Assembly (NCBI GenBank): GCA_910585445.1
Contig: CAJUEK010000004.1
Coordinates: forward strand, 45,684-109,683
Length of the DNA: 64,000 bases
DNA from: an uncultured Bacteroidales bacterium
GTDB lineage: Bacteria > Bacteroidota > Bacteroidia > Bacteroidales > UBA932
Direction: 5' to 3'
Below the pieces are notes generated by a model. It was not told the DNA's origin. It saw only the letters and a program-made list of their open reading frames with translations, and searched no databases. This document shows, piece by piece, positions 16,877 through 25,114 of this stretch (position 1 is its first letter; every line of letters starts with the position of its first letter). A program made the position numbers and the translations under genes.

Positions 16877-18007
16877 TCAGAGCAGTTTTTCCTTAAGCAG
16901 TGCGGTAAATGCCGCATGGTCACGGCTGCATAGGAACTCTGTCTTTATCGGAGCATAGAACATCCTCTGTTTCAAGATGTCAGGAACATTTTTGGCATCC
17001 CTCATCCTCTGGCTGTCCTTTTCGGTCGTCATTATGACGGATGTGGGGAATTCTTCCGCAGCATTGCGTATTGTACGTATGTCGCTGCGGGTGAATTTGT
17101 GGTGGTCCGGGAAATTGAAGTGGCTGACAATCTTGTATGTGTCTCTAAGGTAGCTGACAAGGGGGCTGTCATTGGCGATTCCGGAAAACAGGATGAGCCT
17201 CTTCGCATACAGATACCTGTAGTCTCCTTCAGGAAATACGGCCTCAGGCGTGCAGTATGATATGGTGGTGAAGAACAGATGCCTCGTTTTCCCGTCTGCA
17301 TCCGTTCCGCTGCATGATGCCGCATCGTAGTTGCCCAGTCCGAGTGCCTCGGCCCAGGTTCCTTTCTGCCAGCCGTTCATGTCCTTGGGGCATTTGGTCA
17401 CGATGATTATATCTGCTGCGTCAACTCTTTCCGGCAGGTCACGCAGTCTTCCGACAGGTATGAGATGGTCATTGAACACAGGCCTGCCGCAGTCAATCAG
17501 GACAATTGAGACTCCTGCTTTAATCGCCCTATGCTGGAATGCGTCATCAAGAATTATGAGGTCCGCCTTTGCCATCTCCTTGTCACGGCATTTGCGGGCT
17601 TTCTTGGAGGTCTTGAGCTTTTCGGGGTGCGTCAGAAATTCGCATCCCTCTTTTCTTGACTTGTCAACAGCCACAGTGACATCCGGGAACTTTTTCTTTA
17701 TCTGAAGCGGCTCGTCCCCGTAGTCCGTTGCAGTCCCGCTTGAGATGACCTGCTGGAAGCCCCGGGTCTTTCTCTTGTATCCCCTTGACAGCACAGCTAT
17801 GTTCATGTCGCGCAGCTCATCGTCGTTGAGGATAGTCCTGAGCAGCATTTCCGTGTGCGGGGTCTTGCCTGTGCCGCCGACGGTCACGTTGCCTACGCAG
17901 ATGGAAGGCACGTCCGGGGTGTATGTCTTGCGGATTCCGCAGTCGTACAGCAAGTGACGTATCTTGAGCACGAGCCAGTATGGAAAGAGCAGTATCTTGT
18001 CTGTCAT
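16877..18007 (-). CDS. lpxK: Tetraacyldisaccharide 4'-kinase (lipid A synthesis)
   Basis: 376 residues from the ATG at 18007 (MTDKILLFPYWLVLKIRHLLYDCG). A longer TTG start at 18037 overlaps the promoter and is excluded. The Walker A motif VGNVTVGGTGKTPH is near residue 38, SRGYKRKT is near 73, DEPLQIKKKFPDVTVAVDKSR near 95, and ILDDAFQHRAI near 150. It phosphorylates the 4' position of the lipid A precursor at the inner membrane. It follows the dus gene on the same strand but has its own promoter. Confidence 0.9.
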   Translation of the reverse strand: MTDKILLFPYWLVLKIRHLLYDCGIRKTYTPDVPSICVGNVTVGGTGKTPHTEMLLRTILNDDELRDMNIAVLSRGYKRKTRGFQQVISSGTATDYGDEPLQIKKKFPDVTVAVDKSRKEGCEFLTHPEKLKTSKKARKCRDKEMAKADLIILDDAFQHRAIKAGVSIVLIDCGRPVFNDHLIPVGRLRDLPERVDAADIIIVTKCPKDMNGWQKGTWAEALGLGNYDAASCSGTDADGKTRHLFFTTISYCTPEAVFPEGDYRYLYAKRLILFSGIANDSPLVSYLRDTYKIVSHFNFPDHHKFTRSDIRTIRNAAEEFPTSVIMTTEKDSQRMRDAKNVPDILKQRMFYAPIKTEFLCSRDHAAFTALLKEKLL

Positions 18008-18033
18008 AATACTTTCATTCTGAAAAAGAGGGT

Positions 18034-18042
18034 GCAAAATTA
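18034..18042 (-). promoter_or_regulatory. Promoter -7 element for lpxK
   Basis: The minus strand reads TAATTTTGC, a full match to TAnnTTTG, 27 bases before the chosen start. Confidence 0.6.
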
Positions 18043-18128
18043 CTCAAAAAATCGTCAGCCATGCCAAATTTTACGATAAACGGGAGGCTTGCATCAAAAG
18101 TCCTTGTGTTTCCAAAGTCCCGGTATTG

Positions 18129-19163
18129 TCAAAGCCCATACACATTTGCAGCTTCGGGAGCATCTTCGCCGCCCCAGCGTTCTGCAATGCCGTCAAGTGT
18201 GCTGAACAGTTCTTGCGGATCGTTGAGAGTGACGAGCCTGAGCCTTGTCTCCTTGAAGTCCGGAAGTCCCTTGAAATAGCATGAAAGATGGCGTCGCATC
18301 TCGAGTATGCCTACGCGTTCTCCCTTGATTTCCACTGATTTTGCCAGATGCCGCTTGGCAAGGCTGACCCTGTCTCTGACGCTCATCTGCGGAAGCAGTT
18401 CCCCCGTGTCAAGATAATGACGTATTTCCTTGAATATCCACGGATGGCCGTAGGTCGCGCGTCCTATCATTATCCCGTCAACGCCGTAGCGGCCGAATGC
18501 GTCTTTGGCCTTTTGCGGAGAGGTTATGTCACCGTTACCTATTATAGGTATGTGCATGCGGGGATTCTCCTTGACTTTCCCTATCAGGGTCCAGTCGGCT
18601 TCTCCCGTGTACATCTGGCATCTTGTACGCCCGTGTATGGTCAGAGCACGGATTCCCGCATCTTGCAGCCTTTCAGCCAGTTCCACGATTATTTTTGAGT
18701 CTTCGTCCCATCCCAGGCGGGTCTTTACCGTGACCGGGATCTTTACTGCATCTACGACGCGGCGTGTGATTTCAACCATCTTGTCCGGTTCGCGCATCAT
18801 TCCGGACCCGGCTCCGCGGCGTGCGATTTTGTTGACCGGGCAGCCGAAGTTGATGTCCACCAGGTCCGCTCCGTGTCCTCCGGCGATTTCCGCCGCCTTT
18901 TCCGCCATTACTGCCGCGTCAACCATCGCTTCCGGGATGTTCCCGTATATCTGGATTCCGATTGGAGCCTCATAGTCATACGTCACGAGCTTTTCGAGAG
19001 ACTTTCTCGCATCGCGTATCAGGCCGTCCGAGGAAATGAATTCCGTGTACATCATGTCAGCCCCGAATTCTTTGCATATGAATCTGAATGATGCGTCTGT
19101 GACGTCTTCCATCGGCGCCAGCAGCAGAGCTCTGTCTCCCAAATCTATATTCCCTATTTTCAT
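18129..19163 (-). CDS. dusB: tRNA-dihydrouridine synthase
   Basis: 344 residues. A TIM-barrel flavoenzyme: LLLAPMEDVTDASFRFICKEFGADMMYTEFIS at the start, DINFGCPVNKIARRGAGSGMM near residue 100 with the catalytic Cys, VPVTVKTRLGWDED-type strand near 140, TIHGRTRCQMYTGEADW near 175, IGNGDITSPQKA near 210 and GIMIGRATYGHPWIF near 235. It reduces uridines in the tRNA D-loop with FMN and NADPH. The DusB subgroup is likely from the MEDVTD and GCPV patterns but not proven. Confidence 0.9.
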   Translation of the reverse strand: MKIGNIDLGDRALLLAPMEDVTDASFRFICKEFGADMMYTEFISSDGLIRDARKSLEKLVTYDYEAPIGIQIYGNIPEAMVDAAVMAEKAAEIAGGHGADLVDINFGCPVNKIARRGAGSGMMREPDKMVEITRRVVDAVKIPVTVKTRLGWDEDSKIIVELAERLQDAGIRALTIHGRTRCQMYTGEADWTLIGKVKENPRMHIPIIGNGDITSPQKAKDAFGRYGVDGIMIGRATYGHPWIFKEIRHYLDTGELLPQMSVRDRVSLAKRHLAKSVEIKGERVGILEMRRHLSCYFKGLPDFKETRLRLVTLNDPQELFSTLDGIAERWGGEDAPEAANVYGL

Positions 19164-19196
19164 GTCGTATTGTCTTTATCTGTATCCGTGCGGGTG

Positions 19197-19205
19197 GCAA
19201 AAATA
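19197..19205 (-). promoter_or_regulatory. Promoter -7 element for dusB
   Basis: The minus strand reads TATTTTTGC, 34 bases upstream of the start. Confidence 0.6.
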
Positions 19206-19222
19206 CAAAAACCTCTTCAGAA

Positions 19223-19254
19223 TTTGTGTTCTCATTTCCAATTTTGTAGCTTTG
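19223..19254 (+). promoter_or_regulatory. Promoter for pfkA (-33 and -7)
   Basis: TTTG at 19223-19226 and TAGCTTTG at 19247-19254, separated by 20 bases, match both parts of the Bacteroidota promoter. The leader is about 90 bases long. Confidence 0.7.
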
Positions 19255-19351
19255 TGCCGTTTTAGCTCTCCTGAATGCGGCCATTCGGAACAGGACGTTC
19301 CTTAATCGCCGCGCAGAGGGGAATTGTTTGGATTATAGTAAATTACAATAA

Positions 19352-20344
19352 ATGTACATGGCAAGAATTTCGACAATCGGTGTGCTTACCTCAGGTGGTG
19401 ATGCTCCGGGAATGAATGCGGCAATACGTGCCGTGACAAGGGCCGCCATATATAACGGCTGGAAGGTGAAAGGTATTTACCGCGGATATGAAGGCTTGAT
19501 AAACAATGAGATAGAGGATTTTACCTCGGAAAGCGTCAGCGGTACAATCAATCGCGGAGGCACTATCCTCAGGACTGCGAGGAGCAAGGACTTCATGGAT
19601 GAGGCGGGAAGAGCCAAGGCATATGAGAACATCAAGGCCGCCGGTATAGATGCGCTTGTGGTGATAGGAGGCAACGGTTCGCTTGCCGGAGGACAGATTC
19701 TTGCAGCGGAATATGATATCCCTTGTGTAGGGCTTCCCGGCACTATCGACAATGACCTTTACGGGACCGACACGACCATAGGGTACGATACGGCATTGAA
19801 TACTATCATGGACTGCGTTGACAAGATACGTGATACGGCCAATTCGCATAACCGCATTTTCTTTGTCGAGGTAATGGGACGTGATGCCGGCTTCCTCGCA
19901 CAGAATGCCGCCATTGCGACCGGAGCTGAAGCCGCGATTATTCCTGAGGACAAGACGGATGTCGACCAGCTTGCCTCTTTCATCGGAAGGGGAGTGCGCA
20001 AGAGCAAGAACAGTTCCATTGTGCTTGTGTCCGAGAGCAAGAAGGACGGTACGGGCGGCGCCAGGTATTATGCCGACCGTCTCGTGCATGAATATCCTGA
20101 GTTCGAGGCGCGCGTGACTATCCTCGGCCATCTTCAGCGTGGAGGTGTCCCGACTGCCCAGGACCGCATTCTCGCAAGCCGCCTGGGAGTAGCCGCAATC
20201 GAGGCTCTCAAGGACGGCCAGCGCAACATCATGATTGGTGTGAAGGATGACCAGATTGTATATGTGCCTTTCAACAAAGCCATCAGAATCGACAAGCCTA
20301 TAGACCGTGAACTGATTAATGTTCTGAATGTACTGTCAATCTGA
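19352..20344 (+). CDS. pfkA: ATP-dependent 6-phosphofructokinase
   Basis: 330 residues; the ATG at 19358 is also possible. Motifs: TSGGDAPGMNAAIRA near residue 13, YRGYEGLI near 45, VVIGGNGSLAGG near 105, GLPGTIDNDLYGTDTTIGYDTALNT near 130, VEVMGRDAGFLA near 173 and ILGHLQRGGVPTAQDR near 250. GGNGS (Gly rather than Asp at the key position) and PGTIDND (Gly rather than Lys) indicate the ATP enzyme rather than the PPi-dependent form. It commits glucose carbon to glycolysis. Monocistronic. Confidence 0.93.
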   Translation: MYMARISTIGVLTSGGDAPGMNAAIRAVTRAAIYNGWKVKGIYRGYEGLINNEIEDFTSESVSGTINRGGTILRTARSKDFMDEAGRAKAYENIKAAGIDALVVIGGNGSLAGGQILAAEYDIPCVGLPGTIDNDLYGTDTTIGYDTALNTIMDCVDKIRDTANSHNRIFFVEVMGRDAGFLAQNAAIATGAEAAIIPEDKTDVDQLASFIGRGVRKSKNSSIVLVSESKKDGTGGARYYADRLVHEYPEFEARVTILGHLQRGGVPTAQDRILASRLGVAAIEALKDGQRNIMIGVKDDQIVYVPFNKAIRIDKPIDRELINVLNVLSI

Positions 20345-20437
20345 GACGGTTGTTCCAATATTTAAGTAGCTGCTCCTGCCATGGAATTCAAGTGGTTAGG
20401 GGCAGCTGTCGTTTGCGGTAGACAGGGGAGGAGGGCA

Positions 20438-20457
20438 CCGGCATCATTGGATGCCGG
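20438..20457 (+). other. Perfect hairpin in the pfkA 3' region
   Basis: CCGGCATC and GATGCCGG with loop ATTG form an 8-pair stem 93 bases after the pfkA stop. No T tract follows. It may be a transcript end or processing site. A longer imperfect stem (20368-20376 with 20399-20407) precedes it. Confidence 0.4.
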
Positions 20458-20487
20458 ACAATTTGCAACAGAAATGCGCCGATTCGG

Positions 20488-20517
20488 TTGCATTTTTCTG
20501 TATTATGATTAATTTTG
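20488..20517 (+). promoter_or_regulatory. Promoter for the LamG/CotH lipoprotein pair
   Basis: TTG at 20488-20490 and TAATTTTG at 20510-20517, spaced by 19 bases, fit the Bacteroidota promoter. The start codon is about 30 bases downstream. Confidence 0.65.
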
Positions 20518-20546
20518 TGTCGATTTTTTAATAACACTTATTCATC

Positions 20547-21854
20547 ATGAGAATATCAACAAAAATTTTGGCTCTTCTTCTTGGAGGAGCAGTGCTCGTG
20601 GCTGGCTGCGAGGAAAAGAATACCGGAAACGGCAAAGACGAAGGAAACAACGGGGAGCAGGCCGTGCTTTTCCTTGACGGTTCTGCTTCTGAAACAATAG
20701 AGATTGGAGGGGAATCCCAGACAAAGACATTGCAGGTTGCCTTGTCAAAGGCTCTCGAGGAAAACTGCGGTTTTACTCTTGAAGTCGATGAGTCGCTCTT
20801 GGGAGGACGCACTCTGCTTCCGGCAAATCTGTATAGCCTTGAAGGTGCGGACAAAATAACCGCAGGTGCCACAAGTGCGGAAAAGACTCTTACAGTAAAG
20901 ACGCATATTGTGTCTGAGGATACTGAATATGCGCTTCCGCTCAAGCTTGCCAAGGCTGGTGAGGGTGATTTTGTGGTAGATGAGGACAAGGCTTCGTATG
21001 TCCTTGTGGTGAAATATGCCAAATATGAAGCTCCGGATGTTACGGACGGATTGGCAATGTTCTCGGGAAGAAGCGGCCTTGTCAACAACGCATTCAATCA
21101 GGAACTGAGGGACTTCACTTTGGAAGTCCGTTTCCAGATCGAGAATTTCGGCAGGAATTATTCTTCTGACCATACTGTCGGCCGCAATCGTGACGTTTTC
21201 TATTTCGGCGGACATGTCATAGCACGTTTTGAGGACCCTAACAACAGCAACACTCCTGGGCTTACGCAGCATTCTCAGGTGCAGTTCCAGGGTGGCGGGG
21301 CTCAGCCTAACTGCTTTAACCCGGCATACCGTGCAGAGTATTCTTTCGAGGCGGAAAAATGGCAGCATCTTGCCATAACGCATAATTCAGAGGACGGTCA
21401 GATTTACATGTATATGAACGGTCAGAGAATAGAGATGGAGCAGAATCCTGGCTGGTTCAAGGACAAGTTCGGGGCGGATAATCTCGATAATTATACTTTC
21501 CAAAAGCTTTCTATTATGGGTGGCGCTTTCGCTATGGAAGGAAATGTTGAGCATCAGCTTAAGGCATTTGATTATTGGGGAGACTGCAAGGTGCTTTGCT
21601 CTGAGGCGCGCATATGGTCTGTTGCCAGAAGCGGGCAGGAAATTGCAGATAACCTCGGGAAATCTGTTGACCCTAACTCAGAAGGCCTCGTGGGCTATTG
21701 GAACATGACAAGGCATTCTGCCGTTGAATCTGACGGCAAGACGATATTCCGTGACCTTACCGGCAACGGACATGATCTGGAGACGACCCAGGCAATCACA
21801 TGGATTGACAATGCTTCTGCATTTGTCGAGGCGACTCCTTGGCCGGCAAACTGA
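20547..21854 (+). CDS. Surface lipoprotein with DUF1735-like and LamG (ConA-like) domains
   Basis: 435 residues. A lipoprotein signal ends at LVAGC (Cys21) and is followed by acidic EEK, compatible with export to the cell surface. Residues about 35-160 look like a DUF1735-type beta-sandwich (VLFLDG, DTEYALPLKL, SYVLVVKYAK). Residues about 175-425 are a LamG/concanavalin-like domain: FTLEVRFQIENF, KWQHLAITHNSEDGQIYMYMNGQRIE, SEARIWSVARSGQEI, GLVGYWNMTR. Such proteins bind glycans or surface ligands; no catalytic residues are evident. A promoter precedes it and the CotH-like lipoprotein follows 82 bases later. It resembles the LamG proteins of PUL 2 (54-59 kb). Confidence 0.75.
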   Translation: MRISTKILALLLGGAVLVAGCEEKNTGNGKDEGNNGEQAVLFLDGSASETIEIGGESQTKTLQVALSKALEENCGFTLEVDESLLGGRTLLPANLYSLEGADKITAGATSAEKTLTVKTHIVSEDTEYALPLKLAKAGEGDFVVDEDKASYVLVVKYAKYEAPDVTDGLAMFSGRSGLVNNAFNQELRDFTLEVRFQIENFGRNYSSDHTVGRNRDVFYFGGHVIARFEDPNNSNTPGLTQHSQVQFQGGGAQPNCFNPAYRAEYSFEAEKWQHLAITHNSEDGQIYMYMNGQRIEMEQNPGWFKDKFGADNLDNYTFQKLSIMGGAFAMEGNVEHQLKAFDYWGDCKVLCSEARIWSVARSGQEIADNLGKSVDPNSEGLVGYWNMTRHSAVESDGKTIFRDLTGNGHDLETTQAITWIDNASAFVEATPWPAN

Positions 21855-21936
21855 TAAACGGCAGTTATTACCGTTTGGAAATTTATTTGTTTTTGGCGGG
21901 ATACTTAATGTGTTCCGCCTTTTTTGACCACATATT

Positions 21937-23727
21937 ATGACACGGAGATTTTTGTTTGCGGCGGTTTGTGCGGCTGCAATGCTGACGGGCTGCAAGCCTG
22001 AAGTCCTGCCCGGGACGGATGGTCCTGACGAAGTGAAGATTGATGACTCTGTTTTGAAGCTGGAGTCGTTTTCTTTCCTCAAGTCCGTGAATTCTTCACT
22101 TAAGGATGATGTGACTACGGTGATTTCGCAGGCCTGCGTCTATGACGGTGCGGGTATTCCTTATTATGTGAACCCGAGGGCGCTTGTGGCCTCTTTTGAT
22201 GTATTTGCCTGTGAGAGTGTCAGTGATGTTGAGGTAAGTGCAGGTGTGCAGGGGGGAGAAACATTCAAGACGCTTGCAAGCGGCAAGACTGCGGCGGACT
22301 ATATGCGTCCCGTGACCATAAGGCTGTCGGCGGTGATGGACGGCAAACCTATCTTCCGTGACTATTCGTTCAGATTCCATAATCTGAATACAGGCGTACC
22401 TGTGCTTTATTTGTTTACGCCTGACGGCTCAGCGATTACAAGCAAAGATGTATGGACTCAGGACTGCACCATTTATCTTGATGCTGTGGGAAAAACCGAT
22501 TCTGACGGGACTGCTTACGAGGAGGATTATTATGGAGAGGCTGACCAGCTCAAAGGACGCGGAAACACGACGTGGGGATGGAACAAGAAGCCTTATGCAG
22601 TCAAGCTTGGCGAGAAGGCCGGGTTGCTCGGCATGCCTAAGCATAGGCGTTGGGCCTTGCTTGCCAACTCGATTGACAGGTCATTGATCCGTAACCGTCT
22701 GGCTCTTGAAATCGGAGCAAGATGCGACGGGCTTGAGTGGACTCCGCGCAACCGTTTTGTGGAAGTTGTCATGAACGGGAGGCATCAAGGCTCTTATCTC
22801 CTGGTCGAGCAGATAAAGACGGACAAGAACAGGGTGCCCGTGCCGAGCGGAAATGATGCGCTTGACCCGTCCAAGGGAGGCGGCCCGTCCGCAGATCCTT
22901 CGCAGATGGGTTTCCTCATGGAGATTGACAGGTATTGGGGTAACATGCAGTTCGAGACGTCTGAATTCTGGTGGCCTTCTAAGCGCTATAACGGAAACGG
23001 CACAACTACAAGCTATAATTCTGACATGGTGTCATGGGCAAGCTGGCAGTCGTACAGGACAAATTATTATGACGGAAGGCTGAAGTTCAATTTCGGGCTG
23101 AAAGACCCTGATGACGGGGCGCTTTTCAACACTTTGTCCTCGCAGTTCATGTATATACGTGATTATGTCATTGAGACGGAGAAGTCTGTACTGCAATATC
23201 CTCATGACCTGTCCAGGCTTGATGTGGATTCTTTCATAGACTATTGGCTTGTGTTTGAGCTGGCTATGAATCAGGAACCGAACAATCCGGGAAGCTGCTA
23301 CATGTACAAGAAGCCAGCTTATGATGGCGGGAAATTGTTTGCGGGTCCTATATGGGACTTTGACTATGGCACTTTCAATGTGGATTTCACTGACGGGGGA
23401 CATTATCCGAACAAAAGCAATAATTTCCTTAATCTCAATACATTGTGGTATGTCGGTCTTTTCGAGAATGCTTCGTTCCGCAATGCTGTCAAGACGCGCT
23501 GGGCGGCATTGAAGCCTAACATTGACATGGATGAGTTCATAGAGCAGAACAGAGCCTATATAAAGAAGACAGCGCAACTGAACATTTCTCTGTGGCCGGA
23601 CATGAATGACAGCGGAGACCCTAATGGTGAGCGTTTCATGAGCACGGATGAGGCGATAAGCAGGGTCAAGAGCAATCTGAACAGGCGTATCTCCGACCTT
23701 GACCGTCTGATTTCTCAGATGCCGTAA
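21937..23727 (+). CDS. CotH-kinase family lipoprotein
   Basis: 596 residues with a lipoprotein signal (AAMLTGC, Cys19). Residues about 25-150 form a beta-rich N-terminal domain. The CotH core follows: LKGRGNTTWGWNKKPYAVKLGEKAGLLGMPKHRRWALLANSIDRSLIRNRLALEIG near residues 207-263, a GSYLLVEQIK segment near 287, FLMEIDR near 325 and GPIWDFDYGTFN near 473. CotH proteins are secreted atypical kinases with an Asp in the DFD-like motif, which is present here. In Bacteroidota they often accompany surface glycan proteins; the substrate is unknown. Likely in one operon with the LamG lipoprotein, and followed by a terminator. Confidence 0.8.
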   Translation: MTRRFLFAAVCAAAMLTGCKPEVLPGTDGPDEVKIDDSVLKLESFSFLKSVNSSLKDDVTTVISQACVYDGAGIPYYVNPRALVASFDVFACESVSDVEVSAGVQGGETFKTLASGKTAADYMRPVTIRLSAVMDGKPIFRDYSFRFHNLNTGVPVLYLFTPDGSAITSKDVWTQDCTIYLDAVGKTDSDGTAYEEDYYGEADQLKGRGNTTWGWNKKPYAVKLGEKAGLLGMPKHRRWALLANSIDRSLIRNRLALEIGARCDGLEWTPRNRFVEVVMNGRHQGSYLLVEQIKTDKNRVPVPSGNDALDPSKGGGPSADPSQMGFLMEIDRYWGNMQFETSEFWWPSKRYNGNGTTTSYNSDMVSWASWQSYRTNYYDGRLKFNFGLKDPDDGALFNTLSSQFMYIRDYVIETEKSVLQYPHDLSRLDVDSFIDYWLVFELAMNQEPNNPGSCYMYKKPAYDGGKLFAGPIWDFDYGTFNVDFTDGGHYPNKSNNFLNLNTLWYVGLFENASFRNAVKTRWAALKPNIDMDEFIEQNRAYIKKTAQLNISLWPDMNDSGDPNGERFMSTDEAISRVKSNLNRRISDLDRLISQMP

Positions 23728-23767
23728 AGGTGTGGCCTTGTTTGCTGTGGCATTGGATATACTTCTG

Positions 23768-23806
23768 GGAGGCTGCCGCAAATGTCGGCTGTCCTCCTTT
23801 TGTTTT
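23768..23806 (+). terminator. Intrinsic terminator after the CotH gene
   Basis: Interrupted stem: GGAGG with CCTCC, and inner GCCG with CGGC, followed by TTTTGTTTT. It lies 40 bases after the stop. Confidence 0.6.
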
Positions 23807-23952
23807 GATGACGCATTGCGTTCCGGTGATTGTTTGGACAGCTGTTACGGTGTAACATATTCCTCATGCAAATGAATTCATCCGGCACCTGTATTGATGT
23901 GTCTCCATGCCGGGGAATAATTGCTGATGATTTCCGGTAAAAACGGTAAAAT
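23807..23952. other. Intergenic region before rplM
   Basis: No coding frame is supported. A 13-base palindrome (GTTACggtGTAAC, 23844-23856) and a small stem (CCGGCA 23882-23887 with TGCCGG 23908-23913) are visible upstream of the rplM promoter. Function unknown. Confidence 0.3.
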
Positions 23953-23984
23953 TTTGACAAACAAAAAATTATTCCTATCTTTGC
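23953..23984 (+). promoter_or_regulatory. Promoter for the rplM-rpsI operon
   Basis: TTTG (23953-23956), 19 bases, then TATCTTTGC (23976-23984): a full two-part match. The transcript would begin near 23990 with a small stem (23988-23993 pairing with 23999-24004). Confidence 0.8.
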
Positions 23985-24047
23985 GCCCCCTATGTGGTAT
24001 AGGGATCGCATTAAATTTATTAAGTATTAACCATTTAAAAGTACAAG

Positions 24048-24500
24048 ATGGACACACAGAGCTACAAAACGGTATCCCTCAAAGCAGGTGATATCAAGAA
24101 GGAGTGGGTTGTGATCGATGCTACCGACTTGGTGCTCGGACGTCTTGCTGCCAGGGTGGCGCTCGTTCTTCGTGGTAAGAACAAGCCGTCTTTCACTCCG
24201 CACATGGATTGCGGTGACAATGTCATCATCCTCAACGCGGACAAGATCAGGCTCACCGGCAAGAAGATGACCGACAAGGTGTACGTGCGCCATACCGGAT
24301 ATCCGGGCGGACAGCGTTTCAGCACCCCTAAGGAGATTCTCGCAAAGAAACCTACCGAACTCGTAAGGATGGCTGTCAAAGGCATGCTTCCTAAGAACCG
24401 TCTCGGCGCGAAGCTCATCAACAACCTTTACCTCTACACAGGTAATGAGCATCCGCATCAGGCGCAGAATCCTAAAACAATTACATTAAACGAAATTTAA
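24048..24500 (+). CDS. rplM: 50S ribosomal protein L13
   Basis: 150 residues, full length. Family segments: WVVIDATDLVLGRLAARVALVLRGK near residue 23, FTPHMDCGDNVIILNADKIRLTGKK near 50, YVRHTGYPGG near 83 and GMLPKNRLG near 118. L13 is an early 23S rRNA-binding assembly protein. It is paired with rpsI, 7 bases downstream, as in most bacteria, with a strong promoter upstream. Confidence 0.96.
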   Translation: MDTQSYKTVSLKAGDIKKEWVVIDATDLVLGRLAARVALVLRGKNKPSFTPHMDCGDNVIILNADKIRLTGKKMTDKVYVRHTGYPGGQRFSTPKEILAKKPTELVRMAVKGMLPKNRLGAKLINNLYLYTGNEHPHQAQNPKTITLNEI

Positions 24501-24507
24501 GCAGAGC

Positions 24508-24897
24508 ATGAAAGTAGTAAACGCCCTTGGAAGACGTAAATCAGCAGTCGCACGCGTTTATGTCGTGCCTGGTAAAGGTAACATCGTGATTAACGGCCGT
24601 GACCTCAATGATTATTTCAAAGAGGACACTCTCCGTTACATTGTTAACCAGCCTTTTGAGGTTACAGGCACTGCAGCTCAGTTTGACGTTAAGGCAAACC
24701 TCGACGGAGGTGGAATCAAAGGTCAGGCAGAGGCTTTGAGACTCGGTATCGCCCGCGCACTTTGCGAGGTTGACAAAGAGGCTTATCGTCCTGCGCTTAA
24801 GGCAGCCGGATTCCTCACACGTGATGCACGTGAAGTCGAGCGTAAGAAGCCTGGTCAGCCTGGCGCACGCAGACGTTTCCAGTTCAGCAAACGTTAA
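24508..24897 (+). CDS. rpsI: 30S ribosomal protein S9
   Basis: 129 residues. ALGRRKSAVARVYVVPGKGNIVINGRDL at the start and the basic C-terminal tail ending in RRRFQFSKR, which reaches the decoding centre, identify S9. GGGIKGQAEALRLGIARALCE lies near residue 70. Second gene of the rplM-rpsI unit. A 217-base gap separates it from rpsB. Confidence 0.96.
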   Translation: MKVVNALGRRKSAVARVYVVPGKGNIVINGRDLNDYFKEDTLRYIVNQPFEVTGTAAQFDVKANLDGGGIKGQAEALRLGIARALCEVDKEAYRPALKAAGFLTRDAREVERKKPGQPGARRRFQFSKR

Positions 24898-24907
24898 TAT
24901 TTGCTGC

Positions 24908-25081
24908 CTGATTTACAAATCAGTACAGTCCGGTGCCAAATCATGGGACCTTCACGGAAGATGCGAATCTTCGGGAGCTGCCTGATGATTGCCGTGACTG
25001 CGGAAAATCTCGGAGACCGGCAATGCCGCTGCTCCGGATTGATGAAAAGAGACCCTCAGGCGAAGGCAACAGCCTGTGAGG
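24908..25081 (+). promoter_or_regulatory. Structured 5' region upstream of rpsB (candidate S2 leader)
   Basis: Several stems were found by eye. CTGATT/AATCAG (24908-24923). GAAGAT with a GCGA tetraloop and ATCTTC (24957-24972). GGAGC (24974-24978) with GCTCC (25031-25035), enclosing ATTGCCG (24988-24994) with CGGCAAT (25018-25024). CCTCA-GGC with GCC-TG-TGAGG (25054-25081), which ends 33 bases before rpsB. Such branched leaders in front of ribosomal protein genes often bind the protein product and control its synthesis; here that is inference. Confidence 0.45.
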
Positions 25082-25114
25082 CCAATTAAAAAACAAAAGA
25101 AAACAAACAAGACA

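Noticed and set aside
16877..18037. lpxK start at 18037 (TTG)
   Set aside because: It overlaps the promoter; the ATG at 18007 fits the family N-terminus.
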